Origin: Fusobacteriaceae bacterium UBA2433
GTDB taxonomy: Bacteria > Fusobacteriota > Fusobacteriia > Fusobacteriales > Fusobacteriaceae
Direction of reading: 5' to 3'
Assembly: GCA_002342785.1 (NCBI GenBank)
Contig: DDQV01000116.1
Location: forward strand, 1-13,067
DNA length: 13,067 nucleotides
The position numbers were made by a program, and so were the translations under genes. Positions 1 to 7,211 of this stretch are shown in pieces (position 1 is the first letter of the stretch; every line of letters begins with the position of its first letter). Below the pieces are notes generated by a model. That model searched no databases. It saw only the letters and a program-made list of their open reading frames with translations, and was not told the origin of the DNA.

Positions 1-479
1 TTTATAACAATCTCTCCAGCCTTATTTTTACTATCCCAAACATAATTTAAAGCACTGTGAGGAGGATATTCACCATAAAGTTTTTTTACCAAAAGATATT
101 TAAATTTCTTATTAAAAGAAGAAACTTCAGGATCATATTTAAAAGTTATATATATTCTAATAGGAAAGTCATCTCCTGATTTAATTTTAGAATCTCCCTT
201 TTCATATATATTGTCAACCTTCCATTTCCATTTAATAATAGGTGTTTCATAGGGATTAAACCTTTCCTTATACAATATTCCAGAAGCAGAATTTTCACTA
301 GAAGTAACTAATACACCTTCATCTATAATATATTTAGATTTATTTTCAATCTTTTTAAATGTAAAATCTTCCCATAATTTTAAACTATCAAAATTTTCTT
401 TAATCTCTTCTGAAAAAGATAATGTAGTTAATAAGACTAAGGTACATAATATAATAATTTTTTTTATTCTTTTTTTCAT
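1..479 (-). CDS. DUF3047-like exported protein (3' end outside window)
   Basis: The gene starts at the ATG at 479, preceded by a GGGAG ribosome binding site, and runs off the left edge after 159 codons with no stop. The product begins MKKRIKKIIILCTLVLLTTL followed by SFS-EE, a clear signal peptide cut near residue 23, so it is exported to the periplasm or cell surface. The mature part shows 'IIKWKWKVDNIY', then 'SGDDFPIRIYITF' and 'ALNYVWDS'. These tryptophan-rich and GDDF-R-YV-F blocks are what I recall of the DUF3047 family, whose function is unknown. About 60 residues of a typical family member would lie outside the window. It lies 60-75 bases downstream of the terminator that closes the candidate RNA gene on the same strand and has no obvious promoter of its own, so readthrough from that RNA is possible. 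The family call rests on remembered motifs only. Confidence 0.75.
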   Translation of the reverse strand, partial: MKKRIKKIIILCTLVLLTTLSFSEEIKENFDSLKLWEDFTFKKIENKSKYIIDEGVLVTSSENSASGILYKERFNPYETPIIKWKWKVDNIYEKGDSKIKSGDDFPIRIYITFKYDPEVSSFNKKFKYLLVKKLYGEYPPHSALNYVWDSKNKAGEIVI

Positions 480-544
480 AAAATACATCTCCCGTATAGT
501 TCATCTTTAAAATATTAAATTAAATAATCTTCTTAACACTTTCA

Positions 545-930
545 TAAAATAAAGAAGAGAGTCTTAAGACTCTCTTCTCGTTTTACAGATAGATAATTCA
601 TTTTAAATCTTTTAAACATATTAACTGAAATACAATAATTTTTACCTTTTAAAAAACGCCAAAAGTTAAACCAACTATTTTCATAACAAATAGTTTTTAA
701 AATTTTGAATGATTAGGCATAATAACCATTATTCTTCATTATCACATCCTAGTATTCACTTTAAATAAAAAGGTTCCCATGATACTCAATATCTTTATCT
801 ATTACATTACCCTTGCTATACTCAAACTCATTTTACAAAAACCTTTTTAATCCTTACTTAATATTTCATATAAACTTAACACTAAATAAATTAACTAACT
901 AACTTTTTGAAAGTATGAATTATCTATCTA
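545..930 (-). ncRNA. Candidate structured non-coding RNA, unassigned family
   Basis: The unit is read on the minus strand from about 930 to about 545. A strong promoter would start transcription at 929-930, exactly where a 15-base arm (915-929) begins. Its perfect complement (587-601) lies at the other end, just before the terminator hairpin. Inside, six further pairings are all nested: 862-868 with 626-632; 840-848 with 767-775 (AAAAAGGTT/AACCTTTTT); 754-758 with 706-710 plus 748-751 with 714-717; 688-695 with 673-680; and 660-666 with 643-649. Every reading frame is broken by stops. I see none of the conserved blocks of RNase P RNA, tmRNA, SRP RNA or 6S RNA. It may be a stable RNA or a long leader for the DUF3047 gene 60 bases past the terminator. 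The structure is inferred by eye from one AT-rich sequence, so individual short stems are weak evidence. Confidence 0.6.
553..578 (-). terminator. Terminator closing the candidate RNA
   Basis: A perfect 26-base palindrome (arms AGAAGAGAGTCTT/AAGACTCTCTTCT) is followed on the minus strand by TTATTTTAT. The 3' tail on the plus side is only CGTTTT, so it works mainly for minus-strand transcription. It separates the structured RNA from the DUF3047 gene. Confidence 0.75.
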
Positions 931-935
931 ATTAG

Positions 936-982
936 AGTATTCCATAAAAAACACAAAAAGTCAATTTTTTTTTTTTTTTTTT
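936..982 (-). promoter_or_regulatory. Strong promoter of the candidate RNA
   Basis: On the minus strand, an A18 tract (965-982, UP-element-like) is followed by a -35 box TTGACT (959-964), a 17-base spacer ending in TGG (extended -10), and a -10 box AATACT (936-941). The predicted start falls at 929-930. A long A-tract upstream of a near-consensus -35 is the usual look of stable-RNA promoters in low-GC bacteria. Confidence 0.65.
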
Positions 983-1094
983 AAAATAATTTAATTATTA
1001 ATATATTTATTAAAATTAGAGCTATAGTTAGAGGAAAATTAATTTTTAACGGAATAATATAAATAAGATTTAAAAAAATTATTGGAGGTAAATT

Positions 1095-2417
1095 ATGAAA
1101 GATGTTATTCTTCACGCTTTTAATTGGAAATATAAGGATATTATAGATAAACTACAAGATATTTCAGATAGTGGTTTTGGAGCTATACTCATTGGACCAC
1201 CTTTATATAGTGACCCTTCTAAGGAAATATGGTGGCAACGATATCAACCAAAAGATTATAGAATATTACTCTCCTTTCTTGGAAATAAAAAAGATATTGA
1301 AGATCTACTAAGAGAAGCTCATAAAAAAGATATTAAAATTTATGCTGACATGGTCTTAAATCATATGGCAAATGAAAATAGGAAACCTTCTAAAAAACTA
1401 AATTTTCCTGGGAAAAATGAACTCAAAAAATATTCATCAAACATCAGATATTATGAAAAAAATAAACTCTATGGAAATTTAAGAAAAGGTTTATTCTCCC
1501 CTAGTGATTTCAATGATCAAATTAATATTCAAGATTGGAAAAACCCACTAGATGTAAAATACCAACAACTTCAAGATCTTCCTGATCTAAAAGATAATTA
1601 TTGGGTTTTAAAACAACAACGTAGATTATTTTATGAGATGCAAAAAATGGGCTTTGACGGATTTAGAATAGATGCTATCAAACATCTAAACAAAAGACAA
1701 ATAGATAATATAATAAACCAACTTTTTTTAAAAGATTGTTTTTTATTTGGAGAAGTTCTTACTACAAACGAAGGTGAAGTAGATATATTTATGAAACCAT
1801 TTTTATCTGAAACTCATATATCAGCCTATGATTTCCCCCTTCAAGAACAACTTAGAAACTCCTTTAAATATAATGGATCATTAAAAAATCTGGTTGATCC
1901 TTTTTATTATGGTAAAGCTCTACACTGGTCACGTGCGGTCACTTTTACTGTCAATCATGATCTTCCTCTCAATGAAGATTTTAGATCTTTACTTTTAGAT
2001 CCACAAGATGAATTCTTAGCAAATGTTTATATTTTTGGTAGAGACAGTGGTATCCCATTGGTTTATTCTGATAACAATGAATCAACTTTAACTCACCCTG
2101 AAGATCATAATAGATGGGTTGATGCTTATAAAAGAAAAGATATAAGAGCTATGATTTATTTTCATAATAATGTTATCGGTAAACCAATGGTTATCCTTTA
2201 TGAATATGATAACTTTCTTATTTTTAGAAGAGGTGATAAAGGTATTGTAGCAATTAATAAAAGTAATGAATGGGTTCATGCTGATATATCCCTTGATGGT
2301 CTTAAAACCCCTGCTAATTTTAAAGAACTTATCCAAGGTTATGAGATGAAATTAGATAAAGAAGAAAGCATAAATCTTGCAATAGGTCCTCGTTCAGCTC
2401 AAATGTGGTTGGTATAG
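1095..2417 (+). CDS. GH13 alpha-amylase-family glycoside hydrolase, cytoplasmic
   Basis: This 440-aa protein has the GH13 (beta/alpha)8 signature in order: region I 'DMVLNH' (residues 85-90), region II 'GFRIDAIKH' with the nucleophile Asp193, region III 'FGEVL' with the acid/base Glu220, and region IV 'TVNHDLP' with Asp289 as transition-state stabiliser. Residues from about 355 form a short C-terminal beta domain. It is expected to cut alpha-1,4-linked glucans such as maltodextrin or intracellular glycogen. There is no signal peptide, so it acts inside the cell. The length fits small bacterial alpha-amylases. The start is the ATG after a TTGGAGG site 6 bases upstream. The gene stands alone, with no sugar transporter or other glucan gene beside it, and I see no clear promoter in the AT-rich 130 bases upstream and no clear terminator. 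Exact substrate and gene symbol cannot be fixed from sequence. Confidence 0.9.
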   Translation: MKDVILHAFNWKYKDIIDKLQDISDSGFGAILIGPPLYSDPSKEIWWQRYQPKDYRILLSFLGNKKDIEDLLREAHKKDIKIYADMVLNHMANENRKPSKKLNFPGKNELKKYSSNIRYYEKNKLYGNLRKGLFSPSDFNDQINIQDWKNPLDVKYQQLQDLPDLKDNYWVLKQQRRLFYEMQKMGFDGFRIDAIKHLNKRQIDNIINQLFLKDCFLFGEVLTTNEGEVDIFMKPFLSETHISAYDFPLQEQLRNSFKYNGSLKNLVDPFYYGKALHWSRAVTFTVNHDLPLNEDFRSLLLDPQDEFLANVYIFGRDSGIPLVYSDNNESTLTHPEDHNRWVDAYKRKDIRAMIYFHNNVIGKPMVILYEYDNFLIFRRGDKGIVAINKSNEWVHADISLDGLKTPANFKELIQGYEMKLDKEESINLAIGPRSAQMWLV

Positions 2418-2451
2418 AACTTTCATTTTAATAAAAATAAAATAAGAATAA

Positions 2452-2480
2452 TTGAAAAATATAGATTAATATAGTAAAAT
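2452..2480 (+). promoter_or_regulatory. Promoter of the PAS-GGDEF-HD-GYP gene
   Basis: TTGAAA (2452-2457), a 17-base spacer and TAAAAT (2475-2480) predict a start near 2487 and a leader of about 137 bases. The leader holds only a short GAAGTT/AACTTC hairpin (2544-2558), which may alternatively be a weak terminator. No cyclic-di-GMP riboswitch motif was seen in it. Confidence 0.5.
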
Positions 2481-2623
2481 ATTATTATTTATAATATAAA
2501 ATAGTGAAATATATTTATAAAAAATTGGATTTTTATCTATTCTTGAAGTTAATAACTTCTTAATATTTCTAATTTTTAAAATTTTAAAAAAAAGAATTTT
2601 TTAATTATTTACTGGAGGTGTAT

Positions 2624-5212
2624 ATGAATTATCTAAATGACATTACAAGAAATTTAATGTCAAAAGAAACTATAATTTCGTTATTAATAGTTGATCTGAA
2701 TTATAACATCTTAATGTATAATAATAAATTAAATAAAACAATTGGAAATATAAAAATTCATAAAGGAGATTCTTTTTATATACTTCTTAACTTTTATGGT
2801 GAAAAAGTTAATGAAGCAATCAAAGTAGCTTTTTCGGGAATATCTAGCGAGATAATGCATAAAAATACTAAAGATAATAGATTTTTTGAATCTATTATCC
2901 ATCCACTAAAAGATGAAAACAATTCTACTTATGGTGTCTATATAACCTCTAAAGAGATCTCCGAAAGAATTGATCCACAAAATTCTTTAGAATATAGGGA
3001 AAAAGAATTAAAAGCACTATACGATAATGCTCCTTTAGGCTATCAATCCTTAGATAAAAATGGCAATTTCATCTATGTAAATAATACTTTATCTGAGATG
3101 CTAGGATATTCAAAAAACGAACTAATCGGAAGATGGTTTGGAGATTTTTTAGATCCTGAAGGATCAACTATGTTTAAAAAAAATTTCTCTAAGTTTAAAG
3201 AAAAAGGAGAAACAAAAATAAATATTCAAATGTTAACAAAAAATGGAAAAACAATAACTATAATGTTTGATGGAAAAATTGCATATAAAGATGATGGTTC
3301 TTTTAAACAAACCCATTGTATATTAAAAGACATTACCGAAAAAGAAAAAATGATAAGAAGAGTAATCAAGAGTGAACAAAATTTACAATTAATTTTAAAC
3401 TCCACTGCTAAGGCAATCTATGGAGTAGATTTAAATGGTAATTGTACATTTGTAAATAATAGTTTTTTGGATATGTTAGGATATGATGATGAAAAATATT
3501 TTATAGGAAAAAATCTTCATGCTATCATCCATCATTCATATGAAGATGGCACACATTATCCTAAGGAGTTATGTAATATCGAAGCAGCTACATTCTCTGG
3601 GAAAAAAGGTGTCTTAGGTGAAAATGTTTTATGGAAAAAAGACAAAACTAGTATAAAAGTTGAATTTTCATCTAATCCACAACTTGAAAATGGGGAAATA
3701 GTCGGTGCTGTAGTAACATTTAAAGATTTAACAGAAAAATTAAAAGCAATGAAAGATATAGAACATGAAAAAGAGCTTGCACAAAAATATTTAGACGACT
3801 TGGTACTCACTGGAAATATATTTGAAAATAGTATTAAAAATGCACCTGTTCCTATTATGATCCATGCAGAAGATGGTACAGTTCTAAATATAAGTCAAAA
3901 CTGGACCGAACTTACTCATTATAAAAAATCTGATATCCCAACTATATTTGATTGGATAAAAAAAGCACATAATAAAAATGAATATGAAGTTCGAGACTTA
4001 GTAAAAAAAATGTATAAATTTAACAAAAATCAACATGATGGTGAATTTGTAGTCTCTACAAAAGATGGAAGACATATCAATTGGGATTTTAATTCTAGCT
4101 ATATTGGAAGTTTATCTGATGGTAGATCTGTTGCTATGACTGTCGCTACTGATATTACTGAAAGACTTGAGAAGGAAAAAAAGATAAATTATCTAAGTTA
4201 TCATGATCAATTAACTGGATTATATAATAGGAGATTTTTTGAAGAACAAATAAAATTTTTAGACAATCCTAGAAACTTTCCACTTTCTATTATCATGGGA
4301 GATGTAAATGGTTTAAAATTAGTCAATGATGTATTTGGACATTTAGCAGGAGATAAACTACTTAAAACTATTGGAGATATTATATCAAAAAGTATTAGAA
4401 AAAGTGATGTTGCTGCTAGATGGGGTGGAGATGAATTTACTATCCTACTACCAAATTCAAAAATAAGTGACTCCAATAAAATAATCAATCGAATCAAAAA
4501 AAAGATTAAAGAAACTTATTTTGAATATGGAAATTTATCTATTTCCCTTGGGACAGATACTAAAAATAGTGAGGAAGAAGATATAAATAAAATTTTTAAT
4601 TCAGCTGAAAAATTAATGTATCAAAATAAACTTATAGAAACTGACAACGTTAGAAGTGAAACAATAAATACAATTATGAATATATTATTTGAAAAAAGTA
4701 TCGAAGTTAAAGAACACTCTATGAGAGTATCAAAACTTGCAGTTTTGATTGCTAAAAAACTTAATCTATCTAAAAAAAATATAAGTGATATAGAAAAAAT
4801 GGTGATGATACACGACATTGGAAATATTACAATAGACTTAAATATATTAAATAAACCTGGTAAACTTACCCTTGAAGAAAGAAAAATTATTGAACAACAT
4901 CCCCTATCTGGAAGTAAAATTCTAAATTCTTCCCGAGAATACACAAGACTCTCCTCTGGAGTTCTCCATCACCACGAGCGTATCGATGGTAAAGGATATC
5001 CAAATGGAATCCCAGGAGATCAAATCCCTATTGAATCTAAGATAATTGCTGTTGCTGATGCATTTGATGCAATGACTGCAATAAGGCCCTATCGTCCTAA
5101 TCCATTATCTTTTGATGAAGCAATCATTCAACTAAAAGAAAATAGTGGAACACAATTTGATAAAACTGTTGTTGATGTATTTATTAATGAGATAATAAAT
5201 ATAAAACAATAA
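2624..5212 (+). CDS. PAS-domain GGDEF / HD-GYP dual cyclic-di-GMP protein
   Basis: This 862-aa cytoplasmic signalling protein has no membrane segment. Four PAS-like segments come first: about 10-110 (weak), 125-240, 250-372 and 395-515. Several end in the typical 'DIT/DLTE' closing motif (KDITEKEK, KDLTEKLK, TDITERLE). A GGDEF domain (about 520-680) has an intact GGDEF at 601-605 and an RxxD inhibitory site (RKSD, 592-595), so it should make cyclic-di-GMP from GTP. An HD-GYP domain (about 685-862) follows, with HD at 730-731, HHHERIDGKGYP ending at 793 and 'DAFDAMT', so it should also degrade cyclic-di-GMP. The net activity is presumably set by what the PAS domains sense. The start chosen is the ATG at 2624, 5 bases after GGAGG; the upstream in-frame GTG at 2618 overlaps that ribosome binding site and is rejected. 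The gene has its own promoter and a terminator directly after the stop. Confidence 0.93.
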   Translation: MNYLNDITRNLMSKETIISLLIVDLNYNILMYNNKLNKTIGNIKIHKGDSFYILLNFYGEKVNEAIKVAFSGISSEIMHKNTKDNRFFESIIHPLKDENNSTYGVYITSKEISERIDPQNSLEYREKELKALYDNAPLGYQSLDKNGNFIYVNNTLSEMLGYSKNELIGRWFGDFLDPEGSTMFKKNFSKFKEKGETKINIQMLTKNGKTITIMFDGKIAYKDDGSFKQTHCILKDITEKEKMIRRVIKSEQNLQLILNSTAKAIYGVDLNGNCTFVNNSFLDMLGYDDEKYFIGKNLHAIIHHSYEDGTHYPKELCNIEAATFSGKKGVLGENVLWKKDKTSIKVEFSSNPQLENGEIVGAVVTFKDLTEKLKAMKDIEHEKELAQKYLDDLVLTGNIFENSIKNAPVPIMIHAEDGTVLNISQNWTELTHYKKSDIPTIFDWIKKAHNKNEYEVRDLVKKMYKFNKNQHDGEFVVSTKDGRHINWDFNSSYIGSLSDGRSVAMTVATDITERLEKEKKINYLSYHDQLTGLYNRRFFEEQIKFLDNPRNFPLSIIMGDVNGLKLVNDVFGHLAGDKLLKTIGDIISKSIRKSDVAARWGGDEFTILLPNSKISDSNKIINRIKKKIKETYFEYGNLSISLGTDTKNSEEEDINKIFNSAEKLMYQNKLIETDNVRSETINTIMNILFEKSIEVKEHSMRVSKLAVLIAKKLNLSKKNISDIEKMVMIHDIGNITIDLNILNKPGKLTLEERKIIEQHPLSGSKILNSSREYTRLSSGVLHHHERIDGKGYPNGIPGDQIPIESKIIAVADAFDAMTAIRPYRPNPLSFDEAIIQLKENSGTQFDKTVVDVFINEIINIKQ

Positions 5213-5243
5213 AAAAAATCAGGTATAAAACCCTGATTTTTTT
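5212..5243. terminator. Bidirectional terminator between convergent genes
   Basis: AAAAAATCAGG (5213-5223) pairs with CCTGATTTTTT (5232-5242) around a short loop. It gives a U-run on both strands, ending the GGDEF gene (plus) and the HIT gene (minus). Confidence 0.85.
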
Positions 5244-5246
5244 AAA

Positions 5247-5594
5247 TTATTTAGAACATAACATAGAACCTAATTTTTTTCCTCCTAAGATATGAAAGTG
5301 TAAATGGAATACTTCTTGCCCACCAAAACTATTACAATTAGTAATCACTCTATATCCATCTTCTGAAATTTTTAAGTCCTTAGTAATTTCTCTTATAGCT
5401 TTATACATCTCCATTATATATTTAGAATCTTCTAATTCAATATCATTTAAAGTGGGTATCTCTTTTTTAGGAACCACTAAAATATGAACTGGTGCCTGTG
5501 GATCAATATCATTAAAAGCTATCACATGATCTGTTTCATATACAATAGATGCTGGAATTTCTCTGTTAATTATTTTTGTAAATAATGTACTCAT
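5247..5594 (-). CDS. hinT: HIT-family (histidine triad) nucleotide hydrolase
   Basis: This 115-aa protein covers a complete Hint-type HIT domain: N-terminal 'IFxKIIxxEIPAxxVYE' form (here FTKIINREIPASIVYE), 'FNDIDPQAPVHILVVPK', and the active-site triad HLHFH (His97, His99, His101) followed by 'ILGG'. Family members hydrolyse purine nucleoside phosphoramidates and aminoacyl-adenylates; the real substrate in the cell is uncertain. The N-terminal part binds the nucleotide, and the triad histidines give the nucleophile. An AGGAGGG site lies 7 bases before the ATG. It begins 30 bases after the ribose-5-phosphate isomerase B gene ends and is probably co-transcribed with it as the last gene of the unit, before the bidirectional terminator. 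Confidence 0.92.
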   Translation of the reverse strand: MSTLFTKIINREIPASIVYETDHVIAFNDIDPQAPVHILVVPKKEIPTLNDIELEDSKYIMEMYKAIREITKDLKISEDGYRVITNCNSFGGQEVFHLHFHILGGKKLGSMLCSK

Positions 5595-5624
5595 AAATTT
5601 CCCTCCTAAAATATAATTTTTTTA

Positions 5625-6053
5625 TTATACCTCTAATAAATCTATTCTCTTTTGATGTCTTCCACCTTCAAATTCAGTAGTTAAAAATATTTCTACCATT
5701 TCAAGAGCTAATACATCTCCTACAATCCTTCCACCCATAGCTAATACATTAGCATCGTTATGTTCACGAGTCAATCTAGCCATTGTTGTATTTGTACATA
5801 GTGCAGCTCTTACACCCTTTACTTTATTTGCAGCAATAGAGATCCCTATTCCAGTTCCACAAATTACAATTCCTTTATCAGCTTTTTTTTCAACTACTGC
5901 TTCTCCAACTAACCTTCCATATTTAGGATAATCTACAGATTCTACAGAATTACATCCTAGATCTAAAATTTCATATCCTTTTCCTGTTAAAAGTTTTACT
6001 ACTTTTTCCTTTAGTTCAAATCCACCATGATCACTACCAATAGCTATTTTCAT
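5625..6053 (-). CDS. rpiB: Ribose-5-phosphate isomerase B
   Basis: This 142-aa protein is full length for the RpiB/LacAB family. Visible motifs are 'IGSDHGGFELK' at the N-terminus, 'CGTGIGISIAANK' with catalytic Cys65, 'TREHNDANVLAMGGR' with His98, and 'GGRHQKRI' near the end. It interconverts ribose 5-phosphate and ribulose 5-phosphate in the non-oxidative pentose phosphate pathway in the cytoplasm. Allose- or galactose-6-phosphate isomerases belong to the same family, but the neighbours give no sign of sugar-specific use. The start ATG follows an AAGGAAGG site. The gene sits between the histidine phosphatase (104 bases upstream) and the HIT gene (30 bases downstream), all on one strand. A TATAATATAATA stretch at 6101-6115 could provide a promoter of its own, but without a good -35. 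Confidence 0.93.
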   Translation of the reverse strand: MKIAIGSDHGGFELKEKVVKLLTGKGYEILDLGCNSVESVDYPKYGRLVGEAVVEKKADKGIVICGTGIGISIAANKVKGVRAALCTNTTMARLTREHNDANVLAMGGRIVGDVLALEMVEIFLTTEFEGGRHQKRIDLLEV

Positions 6054-6157
6054 TTTTTATACCTTCCTTTTATTTTTTATTATTAAAAAAAATTACCAAT
6101 CTATTATATTATATATACTTTATTTTTGCTAGGTTTGATTTTTTTTATTTAAATTTT

Positions 6158-6796
6158 TTATATATAACTTATTTCTTCTACATCTCCTAAATGATCTACA
6201 TTGGAAAAATCTTCCATTTTAAATTTTCCATCAATATAGCTTATAGTAGTTACACTAGTATTTTGAGGAACTGGATCTATCCAAAATTTATCTAAGCTAT
6301 GTCCTAATACATATCCAAATATAACTTTTAATATCATCCCATGACTTACTACCATAATATTTCCTGTTTTGTTTTCTTCTATCAATCTTTTAATTCCTTC
6401 TATTGCTCTTTTTTCTAATTCTAAAAAAGATTCTCCAGAAAAATCACTTGGATCATATTTTATAACATCTGTCCAAAGATTCATAAAAGCTTCTGGATAT
6501 TTTTCTTTGAACTTTTCTTTTTCTAATCCTTCTACATCTCCAAAACCCATCTCCATAACTTCTGGAAGTTCTAAAATTTCTGTATTTTTTTCACCTTTTA
6601 ATATTCTAGCAGTGTGAAATGCCCTTCCTTGGGGACTGGTATATATCTTATTAAAATTTATATATCTTAATTTTTCATAGAGAAGTTTTGTTTGTTCTAC
6701 CCCCTCTTCAGTTAACGATGAATTTAAATGTCCCTGTAACTTTTTTATTACGTTCCATTGAGTTTGTCCATGTCTAACAAAATGTATTTTTAGCAT
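6158..6796 (-). CDS. Histidine phosphatase superfamily protein (phosphoglycerate mutase-like)
   Basis: This 212-aa protein has the branch-1 histidine phosphatase features: the 'FVRHGQTxWN' motif with the phospho-acceptor His9 and Arg8, Arg58 in 'SPQGRAFHTA', Glu82 in 'MEMGFGDVEG', and the second catalytic His152 in 'VVSHGM'. Such proteins are annotated as cofactor-dependent phosphoglycerate mutase, GpmB-like, CobC-like or broad-specificity phosphatases (PhoE type). The length (about 210 aa rather than about 250) and the glycine-rich 'MGFGDVEG' favour a phosphatase over a true glycolytic mutase. No cobalamin genes are nearby, so CobC is unlikely. The start ATG follows a GGGAGA site and a near-consensus promoter. 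No terminator follows it before rpiB, so a phosphatase-rpiB-hinT operon is plausible. Confidence 0.88.
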   Translation of the reverse strand: MLKIHFVRHGQTQWNVIKKLQGHLNSSLTEEGVEQTKLLYEKLRYINFNKIYTSPQGRAFHTARILKGEKNTEILELPEVMEMGFGDVEGLEKEKFKEKYPEAFMNLWTDVIKYDPSDFSGESFLELEKRAIEGIKRLIEENKTGNIMVVSHGMILKVIFGYVLGHSLDKFWIDPVPQNTSVTTISYIDGKFKMEDFSNVDHLGDVEEISYI

Positions 6797-6828
6797 AAGT
6801 TCTCCCTTTTTTATAAATTATTTTCTAT

Positions 6829-6857
6829 ATTATATATTTTTTTTTCTTTTTTGTCAC
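6829..6857 (-). promoter_or_regulatory. Promoter of the histidine phosphatase operon
   Basis: On the minus strand, GTGACA (6852-6857), a 17-base A-rich spacer and a perfect TATAAT (6829-6834) lie about 30 bases upstream of the ATG at 6796. Confidence 0.65.
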
Positions 6858-6928
6858 TTCATCAAAAAAAAATCATATTATAAATAATAACTATAATCTT
6901 AATTTAAAAATTATAACCATTTAGAAAA

Positions 6929-7138
6929 TTATCTACAAAAATTTCCACAAACTTTACTCTCAGGATTTAGATAAAAATTATTAATTGTACATCTTATCCT
7001 TGGAATAGTATCAACTTTAAACATACTATAATTAACAGATAACAGTGCCTCTATATATATACATCCTTTTTTTACACAATCATATTGATCTTCCAACTCT
7101 ACTTTTTCCTCTTCCCTAGGTATTCTAAGTTCTCCCAT
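6929..7138 (-). CDS. Small five-cysteine protein of unknown function
   Basis: This 69-aa protein is not recognised. It begins MGELRIPREEEKVEL and carries Cys21 and Cys26 (CVKKGC), Cys50, and a C-terminal CGNFC pair (Cys64, Cys68). The spacing CX4C-X23-C-X13-CX3C could bind a metal ion or an iron-sulfur cluster, but this is inference. There is no signal peptide or membrane segment. It is likely to be real because an AGGAGG site sits 6 bases before the ATG, there is no overlap with another gene, and it fills the gap between the ilvA terminator and the phosphatase promoter. Downstream is only a weak AT-rich hairpin followed by T9 (about 6866-6912). The start of its transcript is not evident. It may depend on readthrough of the ilvA terminator. 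Confidence 0.7.
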   Translation of the reverse strand: MGELRIPREEEKVELEDQYDCVKKGCIYIEALLSVNYSMFKVDTIPRIRCTINNFYLNPESKVCGNFCR

Positions 7139-7173
7139 ATATTTTCCTCCTAAATATTATTGCTATTTGAAAA

Positions 7174-7199
7174 AAAGATCCAATATATATTGGATCTTT
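7174..7199 (-). terminator. Terminator after threonine ammonia-lyase
   Basis: A perfect 26-base palindrome (arms AAAGATCCAATAT/ATATTGGATCTTT) lies 12 bases after the ilvA stop and is followed on the minus strand by a run of Ts. The plus-strand side also ends in TTTC, but no plus-strand gene precedes it. Confidence 0.85.
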
Positions 7200-7211
7200 C
7201 TAAGAGATATA

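Noticed and set aside
545..930. RNase P RNA, tmRNA, SRP RNA, 6S RNA or T-box leader
   Set aside because: Length and paired ends fit some of these, but the conserved cores (such as GAGGAAAGUC, a GGUUUCGAC-type tmRNA start with CCA end, or AGGGUGG) are absent.
2618..2623. GTG start for the GGDEF/HD-GYP gene
   Set aside because: The GTG overlaps the GGAGG site that serves the ATG at 2624.
2487..2623. Cyclic-di-GMP riboswitch in the leader of the GGDEF gene
   Set aside because: Only a short GAAGTT/AACTTC hairpin is present; no GC-containing conserved core.
4207..4944. Minus-strand ORFs of 96 and 107 aa inside the GGDEF/HD-GYP gene
   Set aside because: They are shadows of a clearly conserved coding region, with no ribosome binding site or known motif.
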